NCBI RefSeq assembly: GCF_022965805.1
Contig: NC_133105.1
Location: 29,048,277-29,112,276 of the forward strand
DNA from: Primulina eburnea
Lineage: Eukaryota > Streptophyta > Magnoliopsida > Lamiales > Gesneriaceae
Reading direction: 5' to 3'
Length of the DNA: 64,000 nt
Shown here: piece by piece, positions 10,401-21,324 of the stretch
How positions within the stretch are numbered: position 1 is the stretch's first letter
Layout of the letters: each line of letters starts with the position of its first letter
Translations under genes and position numbers: made by a program
Notes under the pieces: generated by a model
The model's database searches: none
Seen by the model: the letters and a program-made list of their open reading frames with translations, nothing else
What the model was told of the DNA's origin: nothing

Positions 10401-13400
10401 TTTAGAGAAGTCGTTAGGTTGCATGGCATACCTAGGACTATTGTTTCTGATCGCGATGTTATATTCTTGAGTTACTTTTGGAAGACTTTATGGGCTAAAC
10501 TTGACACAAAATTGTTGTTTTCTAGTACTTGTCATCCTCAAACGGATGGACAAACTGAAGTTGTCAATATAACTTTGGGAACACTTTTGCGTGCTTTTCT
10601 TAAAAAGAACTTGGATTGACATTTCTATGGACTTTATTTTGGGGTTGCCTTGTACTAAGAAGGGGAGGGATTCTATTTTTGTTGTTGTGAATAGATTCTC
10701 TAAGATGGCACATTTTATAGCTTGTCATAAAACAGATGATGCTTCAAACATTGCGGATTTGTTCTTTAGAGAAGTCGTTAGATTGCATGGCATGCCTAGG
10801 ACTATTGTTTCTGGTCGCGATGTTAAATTTTTGAGTTACTTTTGGAAGACTACATGGGCTAAACTTGGCACAAAATTGTTGTTTTCTACTACTTGTCATC
10901 CTCAAACGGATGGACAAACTGAAGTTGTCAATAGAACTTTGGGAACACTTTTGCGTGCTATTCTTAAAAAGAACTTGGATTGACATTTCTATGGACTTTA
11001 TTTTGGGGTTGCCTAGGACTAAGAAAGGGAGGGATTCTATTTTCGTTGTTGTGGATAGATTCTCTAAGATGTCACATTTTATAGCTTGTCATAAAATCGA
11101 TGATGCTTCAAACATTGCGGATTTGTTCTTTAGAGAAGTCGTTAGGTTGCATGGCATGCCTAGGACTATTGTTTCTGGTCGCGATGTTAAATTCTTGAGT
11201 TACTTTTGGAAGACTTTAAGGGCTAAACTTGGCACAAAATTGTTGTTTTCTACTACTTGTCATTCTCAAACGGATGGACAAACTGAAGTTGTCAATAGAA
11301 CTTTGGGAACACTTTTGCGTGATATTCTTAAAAAGAACTTGGATTGAAATTTCTATGGACTTTATTTTGGGGTTGCCTAGGACTAAGAAGGAGAGGGATT
11401 CTATTTTCACTGTTGTGGATAGATTCTCTAAGATGGCAGATTTACAGCTTGTCATAAAACCGATGATGCTTCAAACATTGCGGATTTGTTCTTTAGAGAA
11501 GTCGTTAGGTTGCATGGCATGACTAGGAATATTGTTTCTGGTCGCGATGTTAAATTCATGAGTTACTTTTGGAATACTTTATGGGCTAAACTTGGTACAA
11601 AATTGTTGTTTTCTACTACTTGTCATCCTCAAACGGATGGACAAACTGAAGTTGTCCATAGATCTTTGGGAACACTTTTGCGTGCTATTCTTAAAAAGAA
11701 CTTGGATTGACATTTCTATGGACTTTATTTTGGGGTTGCCTAGGACTAAGATGGGGAGGGATTCTATTTTTGTTGTTGTGGATAGATTCTCTAAGATGGC
11801 ACATTTTATAGCTTGTCATAAAACCGATGATGCTTCAAACATTGCGGATTTGTTCTTTAGAGAAGTCGCTAGGTTGAATGGCATGCCTAGGACTATTGTT
11901 TCTGGTCGCGATGTTAAATTCTTGAGTTACTTTTGGATGACTTTATGGGCTAAACTTGGCACAAAATTGTTGTTTTCTACTACTTGTCATCCTCAAACGG
12001 ATGGACAAACTGAAGTTGTCAATTGAACTTTGGGAACACTTTTGCATGCTATTCTTAGAAAGAACTTGGATTGAAATTTCTATGGACTTTATTTTGGGGT
12101 TGCCTAGGACTAAGAAGGAGATGGATTCTATTTTCGCTGTTGTGGATAGATTCTCAAAGATGGCACATTTATAGCTTGTCATAAAACCGATGATGGTTCA
12201 AACATTGCGGATTTGTTCTTTAGAGAAGTCGTTAGGTTGCATGGCATACCTAGGACTATTGTTTCTGATCGCGATGTTATATTCTTGAGTTACTTTTGGA
12301 AGACTTTATGGGCTAAACTTGGCACAAAATTGTTGTTTTCTACTACTTGTCATCCTCAAACGGATGGACAAACTGAAGTTGTCAATAGAACTTTGGGAAC
12401 ACTTTTGCGTGCTTTTCTTAAAAAGAACTTGGATTGACATTTCTATGGACTTTATTTTGGGGTTGCCTTGGACTAAGAAGGGGAGGGATTCTATTTTTGT
12501 TGTTGTGAATAGATTCTCTAAGATGGCACATTTTATAGCTTGTCATAAAACAGATGATGCTTCAAACATTGCGGATTTGTTCTTTAGAGAAGTCGTTAGA
12601 TTGCATGGCATGCCTAGGACTATTGTTTCTGGTCGCGATGTTAAATTTTTGAGTTACTTTTGGAAGACTACATGGGCTAAACTTGGCACAAAATTGTTGT
12701 TTTCTACTACTTGTCATCCTCAAACGGATGGACAAACTGAAGTTGTCAATAGAACTTTGGGACTACTTTTGCGTGCTATTCTTAAAAAGAACTTGGATTG
12801 ATATTTCTATGGACTTTATTTTGGGGTTGCCTTGGACTAAAAAAGGAAGGGATTCTATTTTTGTTGTTGTTAATAGATTGTCTAAGATGGCACATTTTAT
12901 AGCTTGTCATAAAACAGATGATGCTTCAAACATGGCGGATTTGTTCTTTAGAGAAGTCGTTAGATTGCATGGCATGCCTAGGACTATTGTTTCTGGTCGC
13001 GATGTTAAATTTTTGAGTTACTTTTGGAAGACTACATGGGCTAAACTTGGCACAAAATTGTTGTTTTCTACTACTTGTCATCCTCAAACAGATGGACAAA
13101 CTGAAGTTGTCAATAGAACTTTGGGAGCACTTCTGCGTGCTATTCTTAAAAAGAACTTGGATTGACATTTCTAAGGACTTTATTTTGGGGTTGCCTAGGA
13201 CTAAGAAAGGGAGGGATTCTATTTTCGTTGTTGTGGATAGATTCTCTAAGATGGCACATTTTATAGCTTGTCATAAAATCGATGATGCTTCAAACATTGC
13301 GGATTTGTTCTTTAGAGAAGTCGCTAGGTTGCATGGCATGCCTAGGACTATTGTTTCTGGTCGCGATGTTAAATTCTCGAGTTACTTTTGGAAGACTTTA

Positions 13401-15966
13401 TGGACTAAACTTGGCACAAAATTGTTGTTTTCTACTACTTGTCATCCTCAAACGGATGGAAAAACTGAAGTTGTCAATAGAACTTTGGGAACACTTTTGC
13501 GAGCTATTCTTAAAAAGAACTTGGATTGAAATTTCTATAGACTTTATTTTGGGGTTGCCTAGGACTAAGAAGGAGAGGGATTCTATTTTCGCTGTTGTGG
13601 ATAGATTCTCTAAGATGGCACATTTATAGCTTGTCATAAAACCGATGATGCTTCAAACATTGCGGATTTGTTCTTTAGAGAAGTCGCTAGGTTGCATGGC
13701 ATGTCTAGGACTATTGTTTCTGGTCGCGATGTTAAATTCTTGAGTTACTTTTGGAATACTTTATGGGCTAAAATTGGCACAAAATTGTTGTTTTCTACTA
13801 CTTGTCATCCTCAAACGGATGGACAAACTAAAGTTGTCAATAGAACTTTGGGAACACTTTTGCGTGCTATTCTTAAAAAGAACTTGGATTGACATTTCTA
13901 TGGACTTTATTTTGGGGTTGCCTTGTACTAAGAAGGGGAGGGATTCTATTTTTGTTCTTGTGAATAGATTCTCTAAGATGGCACATTTTATAGCTTGTCA
14001 TAAAACAGATGATGCTTCAAACATTGCGGATTTGTTCTTTAGAGAAGTCGTTAGATTGCATGGCATGCCTAGGACTATTGTTTCTGGTCGCGATGTTAAA
14101 TTTTTGAGTTACTTTTGGAAGACTACATGGGCTAAACTTGGCACAAAATTGTTGTTTTCTACTACTTGTCATCCTCAAACGGATGGACAAACTGAAGTTG
14201 TCAATAGAACTTTGGGAACACTTTTGCGTGCTATTCTTAAAAAGAACTTGGATTGACATTTCTATGGACTTTATTTTGGTGTTGCCTTGGACTAAGAAAG
14301 GAAGGGATTCTATTTTTGTTGTTGTTAATAGATTCTCTAAGATGGCACATTTTATAGCTTGTCATAAAACAGATGATGCTTCAAACATTGCGGATTTGTT
14401 CTTTAGAGAAGTCGTTAGATTGCATGGCATGCCTAGGACTATTGTTTCTGGTCGCGATGTTAAATTTATGAGTTACTTTTGGAAGACTACATGGGCTAAA
14501 CTTGGCACAAAATTGTTGTTTTCTACTACTTGTCATCCTCAAACGGATGGACAAACTGAAGTTGTCAATAGAACTTTGGGAGCACTTCTGCGTGCTATTC
14601 TTAAAAAGAACTTGGATTGAAATTTCTATGGACTTTATTTTGGGGTTGCCTAGGACTAAGAAAGGGAGGGATTCTATTTTCATTGTTGTAAATAGATTCT
14701 CTAAGATGGCACATTTTATAGCTTGTCATAAAATCGATGATGCTTCAAACATTGCGGATTTGTTCTTTAGAGAAGTCGCTAGGTTGCATGGCATGCCTAG
14801 GACTATTGTTTCTGGTCGCGATGTTAAATTCTCGAGTTACTTTTGGAAGACTTTATGGACTAAACTTGGCACAAAATTGTTGTTTTCTACTACTTGTCAT
14901 CCTCAAACGGATGGACAAACTGAAGTTGTCAATAGAACTTTGGGAACACTTTTGCGTGCTATTCTTAAAAAGAACTTGGATTGAAATTTCTATAGACTTT
15001 ATTTTGTGGTTGCCTAGGACTAAGAAGGAGAGGGATTCTATTTTCGCTGTTGTGGAAAGATTCTCTAAGATGGCACATTTATAGCTTGTCATAAAACCGA
15101 TGATGCTTCAAACATTGCGGATTTGTTCTTTAGAGAAGTCGCAAGGTTGCATGGCACGTCTAGGACTATTGTTTCTGGTCGTGATGTTAAATTCTTGAGT
15201 CACTTTTGGAAGACTTTATGGCTAAACTTGGCACAAAATTGTTGTTTTCTACTACTTGTCATCCTCAAACGGATGGACAAACTGAAGTTGTCAATAGAAC
15301 TTTGGGTACACTTTTGCGTGCTATTCTTAAAAAGAACTTGGATTGACATTTCTATGGACTTTATTTTGGGGTTGCCTTGGACTAAGAAGGGGAGGGATTC
15401 TATTTTTGTTGTTGTGAATAGATTCTCTAAGATGACACATTTTATAGCTTGTCTTAAAACAGATGATGCTTCAAACATTGCGGATTTGTTCTTTAGAGAA
15501 GTCGTTAGATTGCATGGCATGCCTAGGACTATTGTTTCTGGTCGCGATGTTAAATTTTTGAGTTACTTTTGGAAGACTACATGGGCTAAACTTGGCACAA
15601 AATTGTTGTTTTCTACTACTTGTCATCCTCAAACGGATGGACAAACTGAAGTTGTCAATAGAACTTTGGGAGCACTTTTGCGTGCTATTCTTAAAAAGAA
15701 CTTGGATTGACATTTTATGGGCTTTATTTTGGGGTTGCCTAGGACTAAGAAAGGGAGGGATTCTATTTTCGTTGTTGTGGATAGATTCTCTAAGATGGCA
15801 CATTTTATAGCTTGTCATAAAATCGATGATGCTTCAAACATTGCGGATTTGTTCTTTAGAGAAGTCGCTAGGTTGCATGGCAAGCCTAAGACTATTGTTT
15901 CTTGTCGCGATGTTAAATTCTTGAGTTACTTTTGGAAGACTTTATGGGCTAAACTTGGCACAAAAT
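7439..15966 (+). repeat. Integrase-derived satellite, block B (about 23 monomers)
   Basis: This block continues block A in register after the solo LTR. Units are 364 bp, or 363 bp where one T of CACATTTTATAGC is missing. One clear monomer is 12438-12801, bounded by successive junction TGA codons. The core motifs SMDF, the middle site SGRD and QTEVVNR are visible. From the residue replacing the middle Asp, exactly 35 residues precede the Glu, as in D,D35E integrases. Marker monomers recur in fives: CATGGCATACC at 8619, 10423 and 12241, and CATGGCATGACTAGG near 7890, 9690 and 11510. A partial deletion unit lies near 9380. A recent Ty3 element interrupts the block after 15966. Confidence 0.96.
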
Positions 15967-16063
15967 TGTAAAGCCCAAGATTCTGGTAGATAGTTGAATA
16001 TGAAACGCAAGAACAGACAGGGCGAAACGATGCGATAAAATATGAAAATTTGGAATGTGCAAC

Positions 16064-16348
16064 ACCGCACCCGCGGTAGAATTAGACCGCACCCGCGGTG
16101 CATGGACAGTAAGGTGCCCAAATTTGAGTTTGCAAGACCGCACCCGCGGTCTTAAACATACCGCACCCGCGGTGCTAAGACCGCACCCGCGGTCGTGCAG
16201 CGACCGCACCCGCAGTCCTTGAAATTCAGAAAATGATAGGGTGGCCGAGAGCATGGCGCACCCGCGCTCCTTAAGTCACCGCACCGGCGGTCATGCGTGG
16301 AATTTGAAAAATAAGGACACCTGCTCTTGCCATGCAAATCTGATATAT
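16064..16348 (+). promoter_or_regulatory. LTR promoter: about eight ACCGC-N4-GCGGT motifs and a weak TATA box
   Basis: Exact ACCGCACCCGCGGT copies start at 16064, 16086, 16137, 16160 and 16180. Variants lie near 16203, 16256 and 16278. GATATATG at 16342-16348 is the best TATA candidate. Spacers between motifs are unrelated, so this is an array of short sites, not a longer tandem repeat. Confidence 0.65.
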
Positions 16349-17269
16349 GTGTCTTCATTCCACCCATTTCAGATACGGGAAACAAGGGAAAACTCAGAAG
16401 AAGAAGAAAGGTTCCTTGCTTATTAAAATTGATCTTGTGCAAGATTTAGCCACCCAAATTATAATCCAAGTTGAAATTCTTGTTCCTTGCATCGACGGCT
16501 ACAAGGTAATGTAATTTTTGTGTAAGTCTAACATGTCTCGAATCATAGATGTTGGAGAAATTGTAATATGTTAGTTATATGGGATTCTTGGCATAGTGAG
16601 CATCGTATATTCACTATCGGGTTGAATATCGGATGTCATACGCAATTGTTACAATTTTCCAGCATATATTGGCATGAGATTATGCAGAGTGTGTGATCTG
16701 GTCATAGATATTATGATGATTATGAGTTGAGAATTGCACAATGTTGATATATGATGAGATTTGGATAGACCGGTATTGAGAAATCATGTCGTTATGCCGT
16801 CCGACTGTACCAAGATCACGTATAGAATTAGATAGGTGTTGAATTGAGTTGGGAATTGATATTGTATGTATCTACATTTCCATTTCAGATTCGTATTGTC
16901 AACCGTGACGGCAACTGTGCGACGAAAGGTATAGTACATGTTTTGTTTGGGGAATCTCGACTCAAATGAGATCACATTTGAGTTTCCCAACCAAAATCAC
17001 ATACTTGTTTTATTGTTTATATCTAGATATGATCATGATTGTTTATAGATTTGTTTATAGAACTTGTATACAAATCTTGCTATGCTTTGTTTACAGATCA
17101 TGTGGCATTGCATTAGAATGATTATGCTTGTTTACAGATTGTGTATTCATGCATTAAGATAGGACAGTCTGGAGATCAGGCAGACTTCTAGACGTTCGGC
17201 GATATCACAGCTTAGGGGAAGATCACCGCCCCTATTGTAGACGCGGATACAGATCAGGCCGAAGTCTAG

Positions 17270-17328
17270 GAATAAGACGGACAGCACCTCGATTGGGAGG
17301 GTAGGTGATAGACAGTGCCGTCTTATTC
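17270..17328 (+). other. Conserved inverted repeat in LTR (GAATAAGACGG arms)
   Basis: GAATAAGACGG at 17270-17280 pairs perfectly with CCGTCTTATTC at 17318-17328. The 37-nt loop includes GGGTAGGTGATAGAC. It is present unchanged in the 3' LTR at 33292-33350, and in the related solo LTR at 6856-6910 with a different loop. Confidence 0.6.
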
Positions 17329-17493
17329 ACAACGGGATCCCTAGAGTTCTAGTCGAGTCGCGTCTAGACATGATTAGACTCGCATTGCATGATTATATAT
17401 GAATGACATTCATAGTAGCATGTTTCAGGTTTTAGATTGTTTTAATGCATGTATACATGTTTATACTGGGATTTGTTCTCACCGGTTTTCTGG

Positions 17494-17527
17494 CTGTTGT
17501 TATGTCTGTATGTGTGCATAACAACAG
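17494..17527 (+). other. 11-bp stem-loop in LTR, fully paired form
   Basis: CTGTTGTTATG (17494-17504) and CATAACAACAG (17517-17527) are perfect complements around the loop TCTGTATGTGTG. GGTGGGGCAGGATCTGGGTC follows. The same structure is at 33516-33549. The solo LTR at 7099-7132 keeps the stem with different pairs. Confidence 0.65.
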
Positions 17528-17692
17528 GTGGGGCAGGATCTGGGTCGAGACAGAGATGATCGTGTTAGCGTGGAGATCACGGGCGTAGCAGATGGACCAG
17601 TAGTTGTCTTTTAGTATGTACCATTTTTTAATACTGGTTAGTTGAGGACATACAGAATAAGACATGTATTGTATGTGGTATGTTGTAAATTA

Positions 17693-17698
17693 AATAAA
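17693..17698 (+). terminator. Poly(A) signal AATAAA of 5' LTR
   Basis: AATAAA lies in TTAAATAAAGAATATATG, 117 bp before the LTR end. The copy in the 3' LTR (33715-33720) would be the one used for the genomic transcript. Confidence 0.55.
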
Positions 17699-17820
17699 GA
17701 ATATATGCTTGTTTGGTTACATGTGTTTTTATGTAAAAAAAAAAAATTTGACTCACGTTTTATAATAACGATCCATTTAATCCCAAGAAAAAGAATTAGA
17801 GCCCGGGTCCCCACAACAGG

Positions 17821-17834
17821 TGGTATCAGAGCCA
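17821..17834 (+). promoter_or_regulatory. Primer-binding site for initiator tRNA-Met
   Basis: TGGTATCAGAGCCA begins five bases after the 5' LTR. It is complementary to the 3' end of plant initiator tRNA-Met, the usual primer for minus-strand synthesis in plant LTR elements. Confidence 0.93.
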
Positions 17835-18066
17835 TAGGTTCTGTAGACTAAGATAGGATAGAATGAGCGGGGTAGATCGAGTCTTCTTCCTTGTTTTATG
17901 TTGTGCTAGCATGATTAGTGCTTTCCTTATTGCGTGTGTGTTATCTGATTTGATTTTGACATGTGCTTAACTGAATCAGAACCGATTCTAGATCAGAGGT
18001 AACTGACTAGAGGAGGGCTGAGATGGTTGTATATTTGGTATACTAATCAGTTGGATTATTAGATAC
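17835..18066 (+). other. Untranslated leader of Ty3 element
   Basis: This stretch of 232 bases between primer site and gag start codon has no recognisable coding content. It would hold the packaging signal if the element has one, but I see no specific structure. Confidence 0.6.
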
Positions 18067-19452
18067 ATGCCTCCTCGAAGAGCAGCAGTGCCTCTACGAC
18101 CCACAGCACCAGAACAGGGTAGCACCTCCGGAGATCCAATGGATGTTACTGCTACGCCAATGGAGACGCTGCTCAAACGATTTCAATCCTTTCGACCGCC
18201 AACCTTGAAAGGTACAGAACTGGCAGTGGATTGTGAAAGTTGGCTTGAAGATATTGAGATGTTATTCGAGTCTTTGGAGTATGGTGATGAGAAAAGAATA
18301 AAGCTTATTGGCCATCAACTCCAGGATGTAGCTAAGAACTGGTGGTTGAACATGAAGAGAGCACTAGAGCAACGTGGTACGGAAATTACATGGAAAGTGT
18401 TCAAGACGGAATTCTATCTGCGTTTCTTTCCTATATCCTACCGTAAAGATAAAGGCGCTGAATTTGCAAACTTGAGGCAAGGGCAACTGAATATTGAAGA
18501 GTATGTTGCTAAATTTTCTTCTTTGCTTCGCTTTGCACCTCACGTTTCAGGTAATGATGAGGCCATGGCGGATCAATTTATAAATGGCCTAAATCCAGAT
18601 ATCTTTACGTTGGTAAACACGGGGAGACCGAATAATTTCTCAGATGCGTTAAATCGGGCCAAAGGAGCAGAAGCAGGATTGATAAGACAGCGGAGTGCTC
18701 CATATGTTGCTCCTGCGCCAAGACCACCACAACCTTCGGTGCAATCTCCTCCTCCTAGATTTGAAAGCGGCGGTAGTAGCAGTGGCAGAAAGGAACAGCT
18801 GAAGGCGAAGGGGAAACAGTTTAAAAGACCTGGGAGCAGCTCTTCAAGCTCCAGTGGATCAAGACATACTGGTTTTGATCAGAGTACCAGGTATTCAGGT
18901 GTTTATTGTAGTTCCTGTGGAGGAAAACATGCGACTGAACAGTGCCAGGGAGTTACAGGCCGATGCAACATTTGTAGGCAACCGGGGCATTTTGCCAAAG
19001 TATGCCCACAGAGGAGTGTACAGCCAGCCCAGAGTGGACGAGTATCCGGGCCAGTACCTCAGTTTGAGCGGCAGGCATCATCGGTTCACTCTTTCCAGCC
19101 TCCACCAGCACCGACTCAACCCAGAGCTCGAGGTAGTCAGACAGTGAGTCAACCTCCGAGGCAACAGGCTCAAGTGTTTGCATTGACAGAAGAGCAAGCA
19201 CAAGATGCACCAGATGATGTTATAGCAGGTAACTGCTCTCTTTATGGTTATCCTGCTTATATCTTGATAGATACAGGTGCATCGCATACATTCATTTCGG
19301 AGCGATTTGCATTGTTGCATTCATTGCCTGTTGAGTCTTTGTTAGAGGTTGTATCTATTAATTCTCCGTTGGGAAGTGGATTGATATCTGTAACTACGGT
19401 TAAACATTGCATTCTACAGTTTGAGGGGCATGAGATTGACCTAGATGTATAG
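18067..19452 (+). CDS. Ty3/gypsy gag-protease polyprotein, ends at an in-frame TAG
   Basis: The ATG at 18067 begins MPPRRAAVPL and is the first good start after the leader. Residues about 40-210 form the retrotransposon gag (capsid-like) domain, with WLEDIE, WW and FYLRFFP. A Pro/Ser/Gln-rich linker follows. There are two Cys-His knuckles, CSSCGGKHATEQC (281-293) and CNICRQPGHFAKVC (300-313), which bind RNA in nucleocapsids. The aspartic protease active site is DTG at 402-404 (LIDTGASHTFIS). The frame stops at TAG 19450-19452, before the protease end. The same frame continues past it with protease-to-RT linker sequence, so TAG is probably a mutation in a once-continuous gag-pol. Gag and most of the protease could still be made. 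Confidence 0.92.
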   Translation: MPPRRAAVPLRPTAPEQGSTSGDPMDVTATPMETLLKRFQSFRPPTLKGTELAVDCESWLEDIEMLFESLEYGDEKRIKLIGHQLQDVAKNWWLNMKRALEQRGTEITWKVFKTEFYLRFFPISYRKDKGAEFANLRQGQLNIEEYVAKFSSLLRFAPHVSGNDEAMADQFINGLNPDIFTLVNTGRPNNFSDALNRAKGAEAGLIRQRSAPYVAPAPRPPQPSVQSPPPRFESGGSSSGRKEQLKAKGKQFKRPGSSSSSSSGSRHTGFDQSTRYSGVYCSSCGGKHATEQCQGVTGRCNICRQPGHFAKVCPQRSVQPAQSGRVSGPVPQFERQASSVHSFQPPPAPTQPRARGSQTVSQPPRQQAQVFALTEEQAQDAPDDVIAGNCSLYGYPAYILIDTGASHTFISERFALLHSLPVESLLEVVSINSPLGSGLISVTTVKHCILQFEGHEIDLDV

Positions 19453-21324
19453 TATTGGGATTTTGATTGTATAGTCGGTATTGACATGCTAACAAAGTAC
19501 AGAGCTACCGTGGATTGTTTCCACAAGATTGTCAGATTCAGACCCGAGATGACAAACGAGTGGAAATTCTGCGGGAAGGGTTCCAGATCTCGGATTCCCT
19601 TGATTTCGGCTCTTACTATGAACAGATTGTTACAAAAAGGAGCAGATGGTTTCTTTATTTATGCTGTAGATATGCAGAAGTCGAGCCCGGCGTTGGCTGA
19701 TTTGCCATTAGTACAGGAATTTCAAGATATTTTTCCAGATGAAATCCTAGGATTACCTCCGGTTCGAGAGGTAGATTTTAGCATTGAACTTGTATCAGGT
19801 ACCGTTCCTATTTCGAGAGCTCCGTATAGGATGGCACCTATTGAACTAAAAGAACTGAAAGCACAATTAGAAGATCTTCTAGCCAAGGGATATATCAGAC
19901 CTAGTGTATCTCCTTGGGGCGCTCCGGTGCTATTTGTGCGAAAGAAAGATGGGTCGATGCGTTTATGTATTGATTACAGGCAACTGAACAAGGCAACGAT
20001 CAAGAATAAATATCCTTTGCCTAGGATTGATGATTTATTGATCAGTTGCAGGGATCCTCTGTGTATTCGAAGATTGATTTGCGTTCTGGGTATCATCAGC
20101 TCAGAGTTCGAGATATAGACATACCAAAGACAGCATTTCGAACCAGGTATGGACATTACGAATTTATTGTCATGCCTTTTGGTTTAACCAACGCTCCTGC
20201 GGTATTTATGGGCTTGATGAACCAAGTGTTTCAGAAATATTTAGATGAATTTGTTATTGTTTTCATCGATGATATTTTGGTGTATTCGAAGAATAGATAT
20301 GAGCATGCAGAGCATCTCAGAATTGTTTTGCAGACGTTGAGAAACGAGCGACTGTATGCTAAATTGTCAAAGTGTGAGTTTTGGTTGAATCGAGTTGTCT
20401 TCTTAGGACATATCATATCAGGAGATGGTATTTCTGTAGATCCGAGTAAAGTGGAAGCTGTGATCAGTTGGTCGAGACTGACTTCTGTACCAGAAATACG
20501 CAGTTTCATGGGCTTAGCCGGATACTACAGAAGATTTATCAAAGATTTCTCCAGTATTGCAAAGCCAATAACTCAATTGACGCAAAAGAATGCACCATTT
20601 GTTTGGTCAGAGCAATGCGAGTCTAGTTTTCTAGAGTTGAAGAAAAGGCTGACCAGTGCTCCAGTACTTACCATACCTTCAGGTACGGGTAATTTTGTTG
20701 TGTATTGTGATGCTTCTCATAGAGGTTTGGGATGTGTTCTTATACAGCGAGGCCATGTGATCGCATACGCCTCGAGACAATTGAAGCCACATGAAGTTCG
20801 ATACCCCATTCATGATCTGGAATTGGCGGCTATCGTATTTGCATTAAAGATTTGGCGTCATTATCTCTATGGCGAGAAATTTGAGATCTTTTCCGATCAC
20901 AAGAGCCTAAAGTACCTATTCTCTCAATCAGAATTGAACATGAGGCAGCGTAGATGGTTAGATTTATTGAAAGATTTTGACTGCGAAATCAAATACTACC
21001 CAGGAAAGTCAAACGCAGCAGCAGATGCCTTGAGTCGAAAGGTATGTTCTTTATCCTTGTCGACGATAGGTGTTACGAATATGATGGAAGACTGTTGTTT
21101 GGCTGGATTAACATTTGATACAGATAGTAAGCCACTACGACTTGCTATGATTCGAGTTGAACCAGACTTGATAATGAGAATCAAAGAAGCACAAAGAACA
21201 GATCAAAATGTGCAAAAATCAATTCAAATGGTCCAAGCAGGGCACATGTCAGAATATCAGGTACGTGATCATGTGTTGTACGTGAATAACCGTCTTGTTG
21301 TACCAGATGTTGCAGAGTTGAAAC
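19453..21324 (+). pseudogene. Ty3/gypsy reverse transcriptase and RNase H (frameshifted, cut by nested element)
   Basis: The pol frame continues after the TAG with [10 protein letters not shown], a [10 protein letters not shown] linker, and the first RT blocks [27 protein letters not shown] and [10 protein letters not shown]. Near 20038 one base is missing from a TTTATT(T)GATCAG context and the frame shifts. RT then goes on in the frame of 20046 with [23 protein letters not shown] and the catalytic FIDDILVYS box. RNase H follows, with [34 protein letters not shown] and ADALSRK. The reading stops at 21324, where the copia element begins; the continuation into integrase is at 30618. The polymerase is inactive because of the frameshift, although the catalytic residues in each half are kept. 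Confidence 0.93.

Larger units (their letters stand above)
15967..17815 (+). repeat. 5' LTR of Ty3 element (1,849 bp)
   Basis: It runs from TGTAAAGCCCAAG to GAGCCCGGGTCCCCACA and is followed five bases later by the primer-binding site. It contains a motif array and TATA-like box, two conserved stem-loops (17270-17328 and 17494-17527), AATAAA and an A-run shortly before the end. The partner LTR is 31990-33838; most differences fall in the CpG-rich motif array and many are C/T or G/A changes. Confidence 0.96.

Noticed and set aside
18854..19526. Alternative frames on both strands over gag-protease
   Set aside because: They are shadows of the gag-protease frame, which has clear zinc knuckles and a DTG site.
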